From NCBI GenBank assembly GCA_010015745.1, contig ML978157.1, forward strand, positions 721,713 to 785,712: 64,000 nt of DNA. The letters are read 5' to 3'. The notes under the pieces are model-generated. The model was not told where the DNA came from. It did not search any database and saw nothing but the letters and a program-made list of their open reading frames with translations. This document shows positions 21,319 through 32,720 of this stretch, piece after piece. Made by a program: the position numbers and the translations under genes. Within the stretch, counting starts at the first letter, position 1, and every line of letters begins with the position of its first letter. The stretch comes from Setomelanomma holmii (Eukaryota; Ascomycota; Dothideomycetes; Pleosporales; Phaeosphaeriaceae).

Positions 21319-22149
21319 TCATCGCCAGACAGTGACCCTTCGCATCACCCTTACCCACGACTCACCGTGCACGACTCTGCATCTTGCACACGGTCTCAAG
21401 CTCACAATCCCCAGCCCTTGTCTCTCACCCCACGAAACTCCATGCCCACCCTCGTGTTCCCCAACAAGTCTCTTCGCAAACTTCTCGGCGCTACTGATTC
21501 GCCTCAAGCACTGTTCCTCACTCTCTCCAAATTGCTCAAGCACATCAATCTCCACTTTACGAAACTGTCCGTGCAACTTCTTCGGCCAATTCTGGTACAA
21601 CGCCAACTCCCTTGCAACCGACCAGTCTGACCCATCCTTGCCCCATTCTATCGTGAGACTTGGGCTTGGGACGAGGAAAGGCTGCATGGACAACAAGAAC
21701 ATCCGGAAAGGAACCTCATGGAAGTCTGACTCGAACACATCGGCTGCGCGCCAGTATGCAGAATATGGGAGTTCGAGTTTGATGTTGCGAACACTGTGCT
21801 TATATAGCAGAAGAGAGTTCGGCTTGGAGGATCTTTGGTCCATTCGGTATCTTGGGCTGAAATGTCGTGTTCTGAGGAAGACGTCCCTCGCTTCTGAGCA
21901 TATCATGTGACATGTGAGCAACCAACGCGGAAGCCCCGGGACGGTGCTGCCGTCCTGCACATTGCGGGTCGATGCGGCGATATTGAGACTATGATAGTTG
22001 AAGCTCAAAGCTTCATCGCCAAATGCGTTCTCGTAGATGTTGTCGCGAATTTCGCGAGGAAGCTGGCAAAGGGCGCTTTGATGTTGTGGGGATCGTGGCG
22101 GGGTATTAGAAGACGAGACAATATGTTTTGAGAATCCTTCCACGTCCAT
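21319..22149 (-). CDS. 2EXR-like family member F
   Basis: Intact single-exon paralog of the 1.3-7.1 kb cluster, 276 aa from the ATG at 22149. The frame extends upstream to 22200 but without another ATG. Blocks: LCQLPREIRDNIYENAFGD, GLPRWLLTCHMICSEARDV, NSLLLYKHSVRNIKLEL, SLTIEWGKDGSDW, HGQFRKVEIDVLEQF and AEKFAKRLVGEHEGG, ending in a basic tail. It is about 14 kb from the tandem array and on the opposite strand, next to the decayed AAA+/hAT region. Best guide to what the broken copies once encoded. Function unknown. Confidence 0.72.
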   Translation of the reverse strand: MDVEGFSKHIVSSSNTPPRSPQHQSALCQLPREIRDNIYENAFGDEALSFNYHSLNIAASTRNVQDGSTVPGLPRWLLTCHMICSEARDVFLRTRHFSPRYRMDQRSSKPNSLLLYKHSVRNIKLELPYSAYWRAADVFESDFHEVPFRMFLLSMQPFLVPSPSLTIEWGKDGSDWSVARELALYQNWPKKLHGQFRKVEIDVLEQFGESEEQCLRRISSAEKFAKRLVGEHEGGHGVSWGERQGLGIVSLRPCARCRVVHGESWVRVMRRVTVWR

Positions 22150-22512
22150 TAAAAGACGAGGGGACTCCCTGGGTGTTGAAAATTGTAGAGATGGGAACAC
22201 ACTTTATGTTACGCAGCTTTGTAGGGTGCTAGCCCTGGCGCGAATGTTCACGTCTATTTGCCGTTCTCATTGGATCACGGAAGCGACCGGTCAGAATGAC
22301 TCAAAGAAAGATGACACAATATCTAAGGCACATAGTTAATCGCACCAATGATCATTGATCAACTGCGAGCTCATGTCAAAATAGGACAAGGTCCACGGCA
22401 TCGAGTAGTCGCATAATATTACAGTTATTATGTTTTGGTCAACTACGTATCGTACACCATGCTCACCGCCTGAATATCATACTTCTTACGAGAAGATGTG
22501 AGTAACGAACAA
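22150..22512. other. Intergenic
   Basis: AT-rich stretch between the inverted 2EXR-like gene and the hydrolase pseudogene; nothing recognisable. Confidence 0.5.
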
Positions 22513-23562
22513 CTATACCAAGCTCGTCCGAAAGAACTGCGTGAGCTTCTCGAACGGGATAAGCTGCACACGATCATACAAATCGACATACCCAGCACTC
22601 GGTACCCAATAAAGCTCCTTCGGCTCAGCAGCAAGAGCATACGCATCCTCACTGAACGCGCGCGAATGTGCCAGATCACCAGCAATAAACAATAGTGGCC
22701 GTGGTGAGATCGAATCAATGTCATTGAACGGGTATACATTCATGAACTTGACGTTGCTCGATAGCGTCGGGTATGTCGTGAGAGTTGGAAGCGATCCCTC
22801 TGGAGTAAACTCGCCGCGTGGAGTGCGATAGAAATCGAAAAACTCGCGGTCGACTGCGGTAGACGAGTTAGTGATGGCTTGTGGTGTGCCGCCAGTGTAG
22901 CGAATAGCGCCACCGTCTGTCTCATTCCAACGCTGTTGAGATGCGGTGTTGATGCTCTCTTTGCGCTGCTCAAAACTTTGTGCACGTCGTAGTCCATTGC
23001 GGTTGACTGCGCCCATGTCGTACATGCTCTAAGTCGCGATGGCCTTCAAGCGCGGATCGATCTTTGCCGCACTGATGATGAAAGACTCACTGCCACAGAT
23101 ACGGAAGCCGCCGATGCGCTCGCGGTCGACGAAATCTTCGGTACCAAGGAAGTCGACCACGACACTAGATGATTCTGCATACAGATCTGGCGCCACAGCA
23201 TTCCGAGGCTCGCCCTCGCTTCCACCCCAGAAGGAGACATTGATGGACAATGTGACAAAGCCTTGCTCGGCGAGCTTTGTGGCGTAGAGGTTCGTACTCT
23301 ACTCCTTTAAGGCGCCCAAGGGGTGGCCTACGACGATGACCGAGGTATTGATGCTGAGACTGAGGTGGTTGCGAATGTAGAGATTGCCAGCAACAGTCAT
23401 GCGGTACTGGCTCGGGAACGTGACCGGGTGAACGGTGAAGATATTGCTTTAGTAGAAGTTGTCGGCCCCAGAGGACAGATTCTGGGCTGTGGCTGGTCGG
23501 GCACAAATGGCTGCAGCGATACCGATGGTGACAATCGCACGAGTGATGAATTCCTTAACGTT
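22513..23562 (-). pseudogene. Secreted alpha/beta-hydrolase pseudogene
   Basis: One continuous minus-strand frame gives a hydrophobic leader (FITRAIVTIGIAAAICARP), then VTFPSQYRMTVAGNLYI, VIVVGHPLGALKE, a stop, and KLAEQGFVTLSINVSFWGGS. A nucleophile-elbow-like GFRICGSESF follows, then KAIAT, a stop, and SMYDMGAVNRNGLRRAQ and RPLLFIAGDLAHS. This is the layout of fungal alpha/beta-hydrolases of the YcjY/dienelactone-hydrolase type. Stops in frame are TAA 23449, TAG 23299 and TAG 23029. The 23299 TAG stands where Gln fits (KE-Q-S). No in-frame ATG before the leader was found. If repaired it would be an extracellular esterase-like enzyme of unknown substrate; as it stands it is inactive. Confidence 0.65.
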
Positions 23563-26502
23563 GATGAAGTAGTCATAGGACAGGTAAAGGAAAGGCTCGA
23601 AAGCTTCATGTTCTTACTTAGAGCGGATCGTCATCAACTCTTATATACCATAACATGCTGCAGTGCGTGGGTAATCTTCGATGTCGCAACCGATCTGCTG
23701 GTAAAGTCAGCAATGGAGATTGAGAGGACACAAGACACCAATCTGGTCTTGGCACTCATGAGGTAAGGAAGTTTATGTCAACATGCCTTGTACCCACCCA
23801 ATGTTCTGACACAATCTGCGTGCTTCGCCGACAGCCGAGTCCTGAAGACGGACAACTGACGTGGTCACGATATTCCTAGTATGTCACAAAATAGGAAAAA
23901 TAGGAAATACACCATCTATGCATCCTCGGGTGGTCCTGTGAATGACGTGGGAGTATTGGTGCCCGAGGATATCCTGGCTTGCATCGATTTTGCGTCAATG
24001 CAGTCTACGTTTTTGGTTCCGATCAGTAGATTCCATTGCTGCCCAGCCATCACCACTCACCGCAGTGTGCTCGTCTTACTATCATGCGCATCGACCCTTC
24101 GATTGCAACAACTTTGGCGTTCTCAAGAACGTCGTCATTTCAACCAATAACCAACGTCGGTCGCCCACAGGTCGGCACTAGCGCTGAACGGCCCGTTGCC
24201 AAACAGCCCTCGGTCCTGCAGGTCCCTGACCCCCCCTCGAAACTCTTAACTCCTCGCTAAGCAGAGCTTGGCACCCCCATAACGTGACTTAAGACGGGCC
24301 GCAGCAGTGCGTCTTGAGTCGAGATGGATTGAGAATGAAGTCCTTTGCGCTCAATTAACTCGATGGACCCGCGGACGTCTCAAGGAACTTCTGAGCCGCA
24401 CTTTTCCATCCGATGTGATGTGGTAGCCACCCATTCAAGTATGCCTCCGAACCATCATCGGGTCGTCGAGGATAGTCGTCTGACGAAACCAGGCAGCGTT
24501 GAAGCTGCTCCCCATGAAAGCTCGAAATTCACCAGTCGTACCGGCGTGTTCTATTGGAAGACTTCATGCTGTAAATCTCTGCGAACGAACAGTTGGATGT
24601 CCTGGTCTGTTGGTATCGTCGTCATCTCGCGTGTGTTTATAATGAAATGTATCGAAGTACAACGGGAAAGACGGAGATGGCTGAAGCTCAATCACAGTCT
24701 GCTGCCCAGGCTGCAAAGAACCACGTGTTGTAGCTTGCGAGCCTGCGACGGCTTCGATGTCGGCTACTTCGTCCATAGCTATGGTCAGCTCATGCTCGGT
24801 TACAGAGATATCAACTTACTGTCACGCCATGCTCTTAGCAACGTGTGGCAGCAAAGACAGCACAACGAGTCTCGGTAGTGTAAGACCAGCTAGTGTGGCT
24901 AGAAGAGATATGATGCCGAAGCAAATGACGAGAGTGGCACCGTCGGCGGCTGACATGGTCAAGTGTACTGGCGCCTAAAGATAACAGAGTAAACCCAAAT
25001 CCACAGTATATGTGCCAAGTATATTCAGATGATGGAGGACGAGAAGATATGATAGGATCAAGAAGGAAGTGTCCGATCTCAGCACTTTGCACCCGATACA
25101 GTTCAAGTCGAAGGTGGCGCTTTTGGAATACTTTACCTGTTGTGCGAAATAGCGAATTTGTGTACTCGTTCTTGTGTGCGACGAGAGGCTCGCACGCTGT
25201 GAATCATGCCCTGCGACAAGCCATCCTAGTCGTTTCCCTTCTTCTCCAGCATCCAGGGTGTGAGATGACAACTTTGCATGGCGGCCGGTACAGTGTGTTA
25301 CGCCCTTGCAGTGGGAATCACTGCGCGGTCGAGTGTAAGTATCTCCGGAGCGGGCACTTGTTCTCCGCTGCGAAGCACGAATTAAGCGGAGCAGCCCATG
25401 TCGACTTGTGCGCTCAGGGGCACAGTCTCCGTGTGAAATACCGATTTGGTCGCACGAAAAGCTTGCCACAAATGCAAGAGCCTTGTAATCCTCGGCAGGT
25501 ATTCCGTCTTGGGACGTTTCGCGGTTCCACGGGACCGGTGATTCTCCCAGGTAGCGTCTTGCAAGCACAAACCTCGCTTCCAAGTCTGGATTCGAGTTGG
25601 ATTGTAAGAGCGCTTGTCGGTGGACTAGGTGGGTGTTGTCTCTCTGGCTGGACGTAAACGTGTACCGCTACACGTACGCATTTGATGTGTACCGTCTCTC
25701 GTGGTGCAGTGCTTTGGAACCAAGCATGAACACGAAATTGACGTTTGTTCGCGCTGCAATCGGCATGACACTACCGTCTATCGAAGCGTTCTAGGCAGCT
25801 TAGGAGGGATAGAGTTTTCATGCTTGAGCCGAGTGACTCGGTGGCAAGCAAAATGCTCCATAGCGGTCACAGCCTGAGCTGGGTCCATGCGACGTCGACC
25901 CGATGACCATGGAGAACACATAGCAGCGCTCTATACATTTTGAAAATGCAGATTGGATTTGAGAAGGCCTCATCTGAGGTCTTGTGAAAACATTGTACCG
26001 AGTTCTCTTCACTGCTACTAGACAGCAGTTGTGGCGGTGCTGCAGATGCAGTAAAATGATGGACGTCGGCTTGTGTCTTTGCAAGGCTCCGGCTCGGGAT
26101 GTTCTCTCTCACCCACGCGACTTTGACACTGGCATGTAACTCAGATCCTCCAGGCTACACGAACCCTCTTATCCTCCAGTGCATGTGACGCGGCTCGAGG
26201 TCGCACAGATCTTCGTAGAGCTGCTGCCTTCCCAGCCGCTCGGTATCATGGTACCGCCAGCCTCTGCCTATTGCGCATAATGCCTTCGCATGATCCGCGA
26301 CATAATGGGGCGGCTCGACTCCGGCTCCAGCGACTGCTCTGGTGTTGTCTGGCAGCAATGGCGGTATGAAGCACCGAGGAGCAGAAACGGAAAGGTTACG
26401 CAACAGGCTACAACGTCTGTACAACGTGATTCCTCTTGCGAAAAAGCCCATGCGCATACTGCGCGCACTGCCGGGCCTTCGTTTGTTCTCTCCTGATAAA
26501 TA
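23563..26502. other. Long gap without a recognised gene
   Basis: Nearly 3 kb with only unrecognised frames on both strands. A tiny minus-strand frame at 24956 (44 codons, one hydrophobic helix, followed by a GTAAGT donor) is the only hint of a gene. Could be degraded repeat DNA or lineage-specific sequence; I cannot assign it. Confidence 0.4.
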
Positions 26503-28595
26503 TCAGCCAAGGAGAATGCGCTGTTTCTTCGCATGTCGCAGCCAAAGGAAATTATCCTTCGCGAACTCTAGATCCGCTGGTTCCATCATTCGACTGCTGG
26601 TCGTTGGACAGAAAGTGTATCTCCAGTGCTTTTCGTTCGCGTCCTTAGGAACCTGAAGGATGCCTATGCGCTCGTAGTGATCGCCATGAGGTTCGAGGAG
26701 CAGGACGACAATGTCATTATCAAGGTGCCTGGACTTCTCGAGTGCTTCTTCACTGCAATGATTAAGGTCCAATGCGGGTGTTGTATCTTCCCTGGTGGCA
26801 TCGTCCCAATTATCCATTTGAGCAACCACGATTACCTTTTGGGCGGCGTCTAAGGAAAGAGTCACGCGAATCTTGATGTCCGTGCCCCAAGAACATATCT
26901 CTCTTGTGCGATTGAGGACCAGCTCCACGATAGGCGCAAAAGTTTCTAGCAGCTGCGTTGGATCTGCAGTTTCTGCATCGTAAAGCCCGTTCGTGCTATC
27001 TACCAGCAGAGGAAGGTCGACCTTCCCGCCTTTTCTGCGAAGGGCCAAATGACAGTCCCTTGGCAAGTTGGGCGTCTGGTTGACGAATCTAATGACCCAG
27101 CCAGTCCATCCCAGCGGCGACCAACTGGGAAATTCGGTTCTTCTCAACGAAGGGCAGATATGCACCCAATACAAAGCAATGGATATACCAGAACGAGCAT
27201 CGTAGCCCGCTTTAGTAAAAGGCACGCCAGAGACGTGGCGCACAGGATTACCTACTAATGGAGGCAAAGCATTCAAAGCCCCGATAATGGCTTTCAGGGC
27301 ATCGCTTTGATGCGAGAGCAGACGACCAGAAAACGCAAGGTAGTGATCCATGGCTTGTCTCATACCTTCAATCTGCTTGGTCCTGTCTCTGTGAGGAAAT
27401 GCTCTCTCGATTAGGCCTAGAGTGCCATGCTCTGAGTCCCATTCCGCTCCTTCGAGCAACACGCTCTCATAGCATACAAAGAGCGCCTGTCTATCCGTGA
27501 AAAAAACACGTCGCTTCGACATATAGCATTCTTGGAATGTCCTATTGTCCACTTAGCACGCAAAGACATGGACACGAAGATCTGTGACGAAGGTCTGCTC
27601 ACCACGCTCTTCTCCACCACGCCGACCTGCGGATATCCATGGTGCTATGCCCAGGCAAGGCTACAAGATGATTGCGTCCGACCCTCTCATATCGAAACGA
27701 GTAGGGCTGTCGAATACCAGGGCGAAGGCCAGGCAGACCATGTGTGGGGTTGACACCGGATGAGGCAATTAGGGTAACCTTGACAGCGGCGTAAATAAAT
27801 CCCATTTGTGAGACCTGTCTGTGAACGTCCTCAGGATCACCTTGATCGACACTCTAGGAATTTAGCTCACAGATTCTGTGTTTGGACATGTTTAGGAGGC
27901 GAGTGACATACGTATCTGTCAACACTAAGGTATTGATAACCTAGCGCATTGGTCATCGTGATAGCGTCCTCAATCGTGCGCGGTAGATCGAGCAAGTCTG
28001 GTTTCTTACCGCCAGATATGAAGGGAATGTCTCCCCACACATAAGACAGTGCTGCAAATTCGCATTTCGCTGGGGCTGACACGACTATGTGGGAAGAGCA
28101 ATCGATTACTTTTAGATCCTGAAGTGATGCGATCGGCACAGGTTGGCATGTGGATCGATCATGATCATCGCAATGCTTGACCCAAACCTTGAGCTTGGCA
28201 AGGTCGATGTTCTTTGGCACAATCCTGTGTAGCTCCGCTCCAATTTCGGAGCCATCGGGACGTTCATTGCTGATGATCCAAGATATTCGAAGAGGAGCGT
28301 GCTCAAACCGCGGGTTGGCGCTATAGTAACGATGGTCGAAAGAAGACATTTGGCTGCTTTGAGAGTAGACAACGTCTCCCTCCCGAGGGATCGGTAGCCC
28401 TTCTGTTGTCATGTAGGCATCGAAAAAGCGACAAACTCGACAAAGAGGAATGGGCAGCGAAGGCATGACGATGCCGCTCTTTGGGGTTTCAGGCTCACAA
28501 GACAAGAGGTCAATCCAGGGTGTTCGAAAACACGTGTCGCACAGGTCCTCGAGGCTACCATCACGTGAAGTCTGTTCCTCAACCTCGTAAGCCAT
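26503..28595 (-). CDS. HET-domain (heterokaryon incompatibility) protein
   Basis: Predicted regulator or executor of fungal allorecognition cell death; HET domains are TIR-like in fold. Exons: complement(join(26503..27541, 27603..27853, 27912..28595)), 657 aa. Introns are 58 and 61 nt with good borders, and both restore conserved text. The N-terminal part has a Cys-rich patch (LCDTCFRTPW, LCRVCRFFDAYM). The HET core follows: FAALSYVWGD, LPRTIEDAITMTNALGYQYL, DRYSVDQGDPEDVHRQ, MGFIYAAVKVTLIASSG, GLPG and WWRRAWTFQECYMSKRR. The usual DRYCIDQ motif here reads Ser and Val instead of Cys and Ile. The C-terminal 350 residues are typical of HET proteins but have no named domain. The ATG at 28595 is the first in frame; a further upstream exon is possible. 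Confidence 0.85.
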
Positions 28596-29040
28596 ATCGG
28601 TCAATCGTTGTAAGAATTCGGGTGATATCCCGAATGACGTCCTGCTTCGCAAGGCAAGGCTCAATCGAGCAGTCGATCATGAAGACGGCAGGCTGAGGCA
28701 AGCAAGACCGGAAACGGCAAAGCAATTTGACCTAACATTTGTCAGTTTTGCAGAGCAATAGTCGCATTGTGTATCAGAAATCGGCGTTGTATAAAGTCTA
28801 GACTCATCAGTTGCAACATGTGCTAAGGCGCAAGGAATCACGGAGTGAAAGTCTTCAGTCGACATGGGTGCACGGACGCGTAGCCTTATCGATAGCGCTA
28901 GCGTATATTCGTGACGCGTTCACGCGACTTGCGCTTTTGTCTCGATTCCAACCACACGGAACCTCTTCGCGACACACACCCACTCACACTTACGATCAAA
29001 ACTATCCTTCAATTACCATACGACGTCCAGAGCTTACGAA
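28596..29040. promoter_or_regulatory. Divergent intergenic region, HET gene / conserved gene
   Basis: About 445 bp between two divergently transcribed genes. No coding signal and no recognisable operator. Confidence 0.35.
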
Positions 29041-29787
29041 ATGCTGCTCACAACCTTCTACTCGTCTCCGCCCCAACAGCAATACTACTCGGCCTATACG
29101 CCACCAAGATCATCTCCGCTCTCCGAGCGCTCCGCAAATGTCGCTCCACGCATCTTCAATTTCAGCATGGCGTCACCATCCAGTGACAAGAAACCAGCAG
29201 TGCCGCAACGCGCATATAAGCCAAACCCCTTGATCCAGACACGCGACGCAGCCACTAAAAGGCGAAGAGACTTGTTCTTCAGACGTGTGCAAAATGGGCG
29301 GGATGATAAGAAGTGGGAGTTGCGAGGTGAACAGGTACGTCAGTCTCATCTAAGGCGACAACGATGAAATACTGACCTGTGTCAGATCCAGCAGCTCGAC
29401 TTCGCATCAGAACGCAAGCGATGGGAGGCAGAAAAGGCGCGTCAAGCTCCTCCCGAGGATGATGACATGATAGAAGATGTCGACGAAGATGCTCCTCTGC
29501 CTGTCTGGACGAGCTTTACGCCACAGAACGAGCCAGAGATGACCGAGGCGGACTACGTTGCTGCGCAAGAAGAGTATGAGATGCAGCAATTAATCGCGGC
29601 CATGGAGCAAGACGATCAGGAGAACGACGCGTCATCACAACACTTTGGTAGCGACGATGAAGACTACGACTCGCTCTTCATGGAACGCGCGTCAACAGTT
29701 GATCAGCAACACCAGCAACAGCCGCAAACTTCACAGCTGGGGTTCAATGACACAGATGGGATGGACATGGATATGACGGATGGTTGA
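29041..29787 (+). CDS. Conserved fungal protein of unknown function, acidic C-terminus
   Basis: Exons 29041..29334 and 29386..29787 (51-nt intron with GTACGT donor, CTGAC branch site and CAG acceptor) give 231 aa. The N-terminus is MLLTTFYSSPPQQQYYSAY, then a Ser/Pro-rich patch. A basic helix region follows (TRDAATKRRRDLFFRRVQNG, KKWELRGEQ, then QQLDFASERKRWEAEKAR), probably a coiled coil. The tail is Asp/Glu/Gln-rich, ending DGMDMDMTDG. I recognise the layout as widely conserved in Pezizomycotina but know no assigned function. The basic middle and acidic end suggest a nuclear or chromatin-associated protein, which is only a guess. Confidence 0.7.
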
Positions 29788-29924
29788 AGCAATGCAGCAT
29801 CCTCTAATCCAAGCGCTCCGCGGCTGGGTAATCATGGTGGTGCAAGCCAACTAGCATGTTGGCGATATATGTACATTTTGGGTATCTGTAGAGAACAAGG
29901 CGCGCAAGCCATCGCACGAAGGAA

Positions 29925-30996
29925 CTACTGTGTCGGACAACCCTGATCCATATCCTGTAACACTTCCTGCGCCGCATTCATATCGCCAACAAGATCTGGC
30001 GGCGGGCTTCCAGCAGCTTGCATCTGTAGCATCATCAGCATGACCCTCGAAAGAACAAAAAATGGAAGCAATGCATACCTTCTGCATCCTCTCAACGATA
30101 TATTCCCTATCGCTTGCATTCGAATCACTATACCCCTTCCTCTCAAACCTCTCCGTAATCTCCTTGACCAACACCGCCTGCTCCTTATACCTCTCCAGAT
30201 CGGCCTTCTCACACTTCTCCGCATTGTCCTCCATCCACTTCGGAAACTTGTCATTCAGCTCTTTCATCGGTTCGTACAGGATTTCCCGATTTGTGAGTTG
30301 CTCCATCATGCCCATGAGAATCTTACTGAAGTCCTCATCACTGCCCTCACCACCGAAACCTCCACTTTCCATGGACGCAAGCATTTGTGCTAACATGTCG
30401 TCTTGGCTAGACGACGCGGCTGCTGCGCCGGCGGCGTCACCTGAGGTTTGCATGCGCTCCATGGTCTTCTTGATAGTTTCTTGGAATGACTTCTCTGCCT
30501 TGGCAGCGGTCTCTGCCTGTGGTGCATCCTTTGCCTGTGGTGCATCCTTGGCTTTCCCAGCGTCTTTTGATGTGGATGTAGGTGCAGTTGGTGGTTCAGC
30601 AGCAAGGGGATTAGCACCGCCCATTTCCTGGCTCATTTCCTTCATGATATCTTCAAATTGTTTGCCAAAATCGCCTTGGCCGAGAAGTTGCTCCATTTCT
30701 GTTTGCAGCTGTTTTGCAAACGCGTCTTCGTCTTCTAGGAGCAGTTCTGCGGGGGACATGTCTTCTGGCCTGCCGGGACCGGATGATGAGGGCGCATCTT
30801 TGGCTGGAGCTGGAGGAGCGGGTGCTGCGGCTTTGGAGTCGAGTTTGGTGTTTGCGAATTCATCGAGCACGTCGTCTAGGTCTGAGAGGTCGTCTTCTGC
30901 GGGGTCGGAGGCGAGGTCTGGTGGTGGGGCTGTTGCGGTTGCGGTTGCTGTTATGGCTGGGTCCTGCTCTGCTTTATTTACTGGCACGTCCGCCAT
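29925..30996 (-). CDS. pex19: Peroxin 19, peroxisomal membrane protein chaperone
   Basis: Cytosolic receptor and chaperone that binds newly made peroxisomal membrane proteins and docks on Pex3. Exons: complement(join(29925..30023, 30079..30996)), 338 aa; the 55-nt intron has a GTATGC donor. Start: MADVPVNKAEQDPA at 30996, the first ATG of the frame. Seen: acidic N-terminus with LSDLDDVLDEFANTKLD (Pex3-binding type), a disordered Ala/Pro-rich stretch, and the helical C-terminal domain with ILYEPMKELNDKFPKWMEDN. The last four residues are CPTQ, a CaaX-type farnesylation box as in other Pex19 proteins. Tail-to-tail with the gene at 29041..29787; divergent from UBC9 (434 bp). Confidence 0.93.
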
Positions 30997-31430
30997 CTTC
31001 AACAGTTTAAAACTGAAGCCTCTTCTCGGTTTGTCGATGTGCGAGAAGATCGCAGGATCCGCTCGTGATTGATATGCACGCTCACACGCCAACGCAGCGC
31101 AATCGCTCAGCCTCGGCCCGTCATCATCGGCGGGGCATCTTGATCGGGGGTCTCAGCCCCCTGCCGTTCTAGCCTCAGCTCCCGCCGTTGTGGCGCAACA
31201 GTTACTGCATCACGTGCCTCAAATGCCGACTTCACCTTGTATCTCGAAAGTTTGACCGCTCATCTCTCACCTTCACCGCGCTTCGCTCGCGTTTAAAACG
31301 GTACGCCGCTGTAACTTGCTGTAATCTACTGCACTTTACTATCGCTCACACCCACCACTCGCTCGTACACCACACACAAAATCGCAGCAAACCTCCGCGG
31401 ACTTAAGCGCAGTGCAGCCTTACAAGCACC
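30997..31430. promoter_or_regulatory. Divergent promoter region PEX19 / UBC9
   Basis: 434 bp between two start codons pointing away from each other; no coding signal. The UBC9-proximal part is pyrimidine-rich, as is common in fungal 5' UTRs. Confidence 0.4.
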
Positions 31431-32068
31431 ATGTCGCTGTGCATGAACCGGCTCTCAGAAGAGAGGTGCGCAGATCATACCTGCCTGGTAGTCATGCAAG
31501 TTGCTAACGCGTCCCAGGAAACAATGGCGACGCGACCACCCCTTCGGCTTCTTCGCCAAACCCATGCGCGGCGCAAACGGCATGATGGACCTCAAGAAAT
31601 GGGACGTGGGCGTGCCAGGCAAGGAGAAGACAATCTGGGAAGGCGGGCTGTTCAAGCTGGAGGTTACATTTCCGGATGAGTATCCTACAAAGCCGCCGAA
31701 ATGTATGTCCCGATATACCACTCCGCACACCATTCAGCTATTCCCACTCTCCACCTCCCACCACTCGCCTCTCACCGCGCTTCATGATGCTTGGTATGCT
31801 CACTCTACTCCCAGGCAAATTCGTCCCACCCCTCTTCCACCCCAACGTCTACCCCTCCGGCACCGTCTGCCTGTCCATCCTCAACGAAGAAGAAGGCTGG
31901 AAACCCGCCATCACTATCAAAGAAATCCTGCTCGGCATCCAATCACTCCTCGACGAACCGAATCCCGAGTCGCCCGCGCAAGCTGATGCGTTCAATCTAT
32001 TTAAGAGAGATAGAGCCGCGTACGAGAAGAAGGTGCGCAATATCGTAAAGGAGAATCCAGCGCCGTAG
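31431..32068 (+). CDS. ubc9: SUMO-conjugating enzyme Ubc9 (E2)
   Basis: Transfers SUMO from the E1 to lysines of target proteins; nuclear and essential in most eukaryotes. Exons 31431..31465, 31518..31702 and 31815..32068 splice to 157 aa, the standard Ubc9 length. Seen: N-terminal [16 protein letters not shown] (SUMO/E1-binding helix region), [17 protein letters not shown], and the active-site segment [15 protein letters not shown] with the catalytic Cys at about residue 92. Also [16 protein letters not shown] and a basic C-terminal helix. The introns are 52 and 112 nt, and the second splits the Cys codon of KCKF-type sequence. Tail-to-tail with PAB2. Confidence 0.95.
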
Positions 32069-32720
32069 GTGGGGCTGGGTTGGGCGGGAGTTAGAAAGGT
32101 GAAGAGCGAGGAAGACGGGTATGTTAGGGGTCACAAGGCAGAGCTTCCGCACATCTGGTATCGATACATGGGCGTGGAGGGCGCATATCCGACCATGTTT
32201 GTTGAATCGGCGAGAGATAGTGCTGGAACGTGGGGATGGAGAGTGACTTGGGTGTATTGGAACCAGGTCATCGTGCACTTCAAGCCGTTTACTGTGGAAG
32301 AGGAGATTTCTTCCCATCCTCCAATGTGAAACATGCGAACGCTTTGGCGTGGAGTATCGGAATATGGGGCGTTCAGAGGCGCAACGACTAGACGGCGCAA
32401 AACCGTCGATCTGGCTAAGATACCTGCTCTGCTTTGATAAGGAAATAGTCAGTAATTTCTTGAAGTTCTCCGATGGTCATGAGTTGAGTGGCAGTGAAAG
32501 CAAGAATTAGGTCTAATAATACCCAGCCCATCCATCGATCGTACACCCACACGGATTTTGGTATAGTACACCATTGCATCCAGACACAAAGGTTCCAGAG
32601 CAGCGCAAACTCACGTCCCAACTTCAATTTCGTTTTCTTGCATGCCCAAACCAAAATAATATCTTGAAAGTTTGACCGAAGTCCTTTCCTTTGCACTCCC
32701 AGTGATCCCTTCTTGATGGT

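Noticed and set aside
23323..23766. 147-codon plus-strand frame
   Set aside because: Antisense shadow of the alpha/beta-hydrolase pseudogene leader region.
24822..24956. 44-codon minus-strand frame with a single hydrophobic helix and a following GTAAGT
   Set aside because: The stop comes before the donor and the next exon does not continue sensibly; too short to support as a gene.
24975..25657. Overlapping frames of about 200 codons on both strands
   Set aside because: Neither shows a known motif, conserved layout or intron structure; likely chance.
30062..31072. 336-codon open frame antisense to PEX19
   Set aside because: It is the complement of the Ala/Ser-rich PEX19 coding sequence and has no homology of its own; the PEX19 exons explain the openness.
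31815..32068. Longer downstream frame at 32069..32329 as an extra UBC9 exon
   Set aside because: The UBC9 stop at 32066 gives exactly the family length, and the following frame has no homology.
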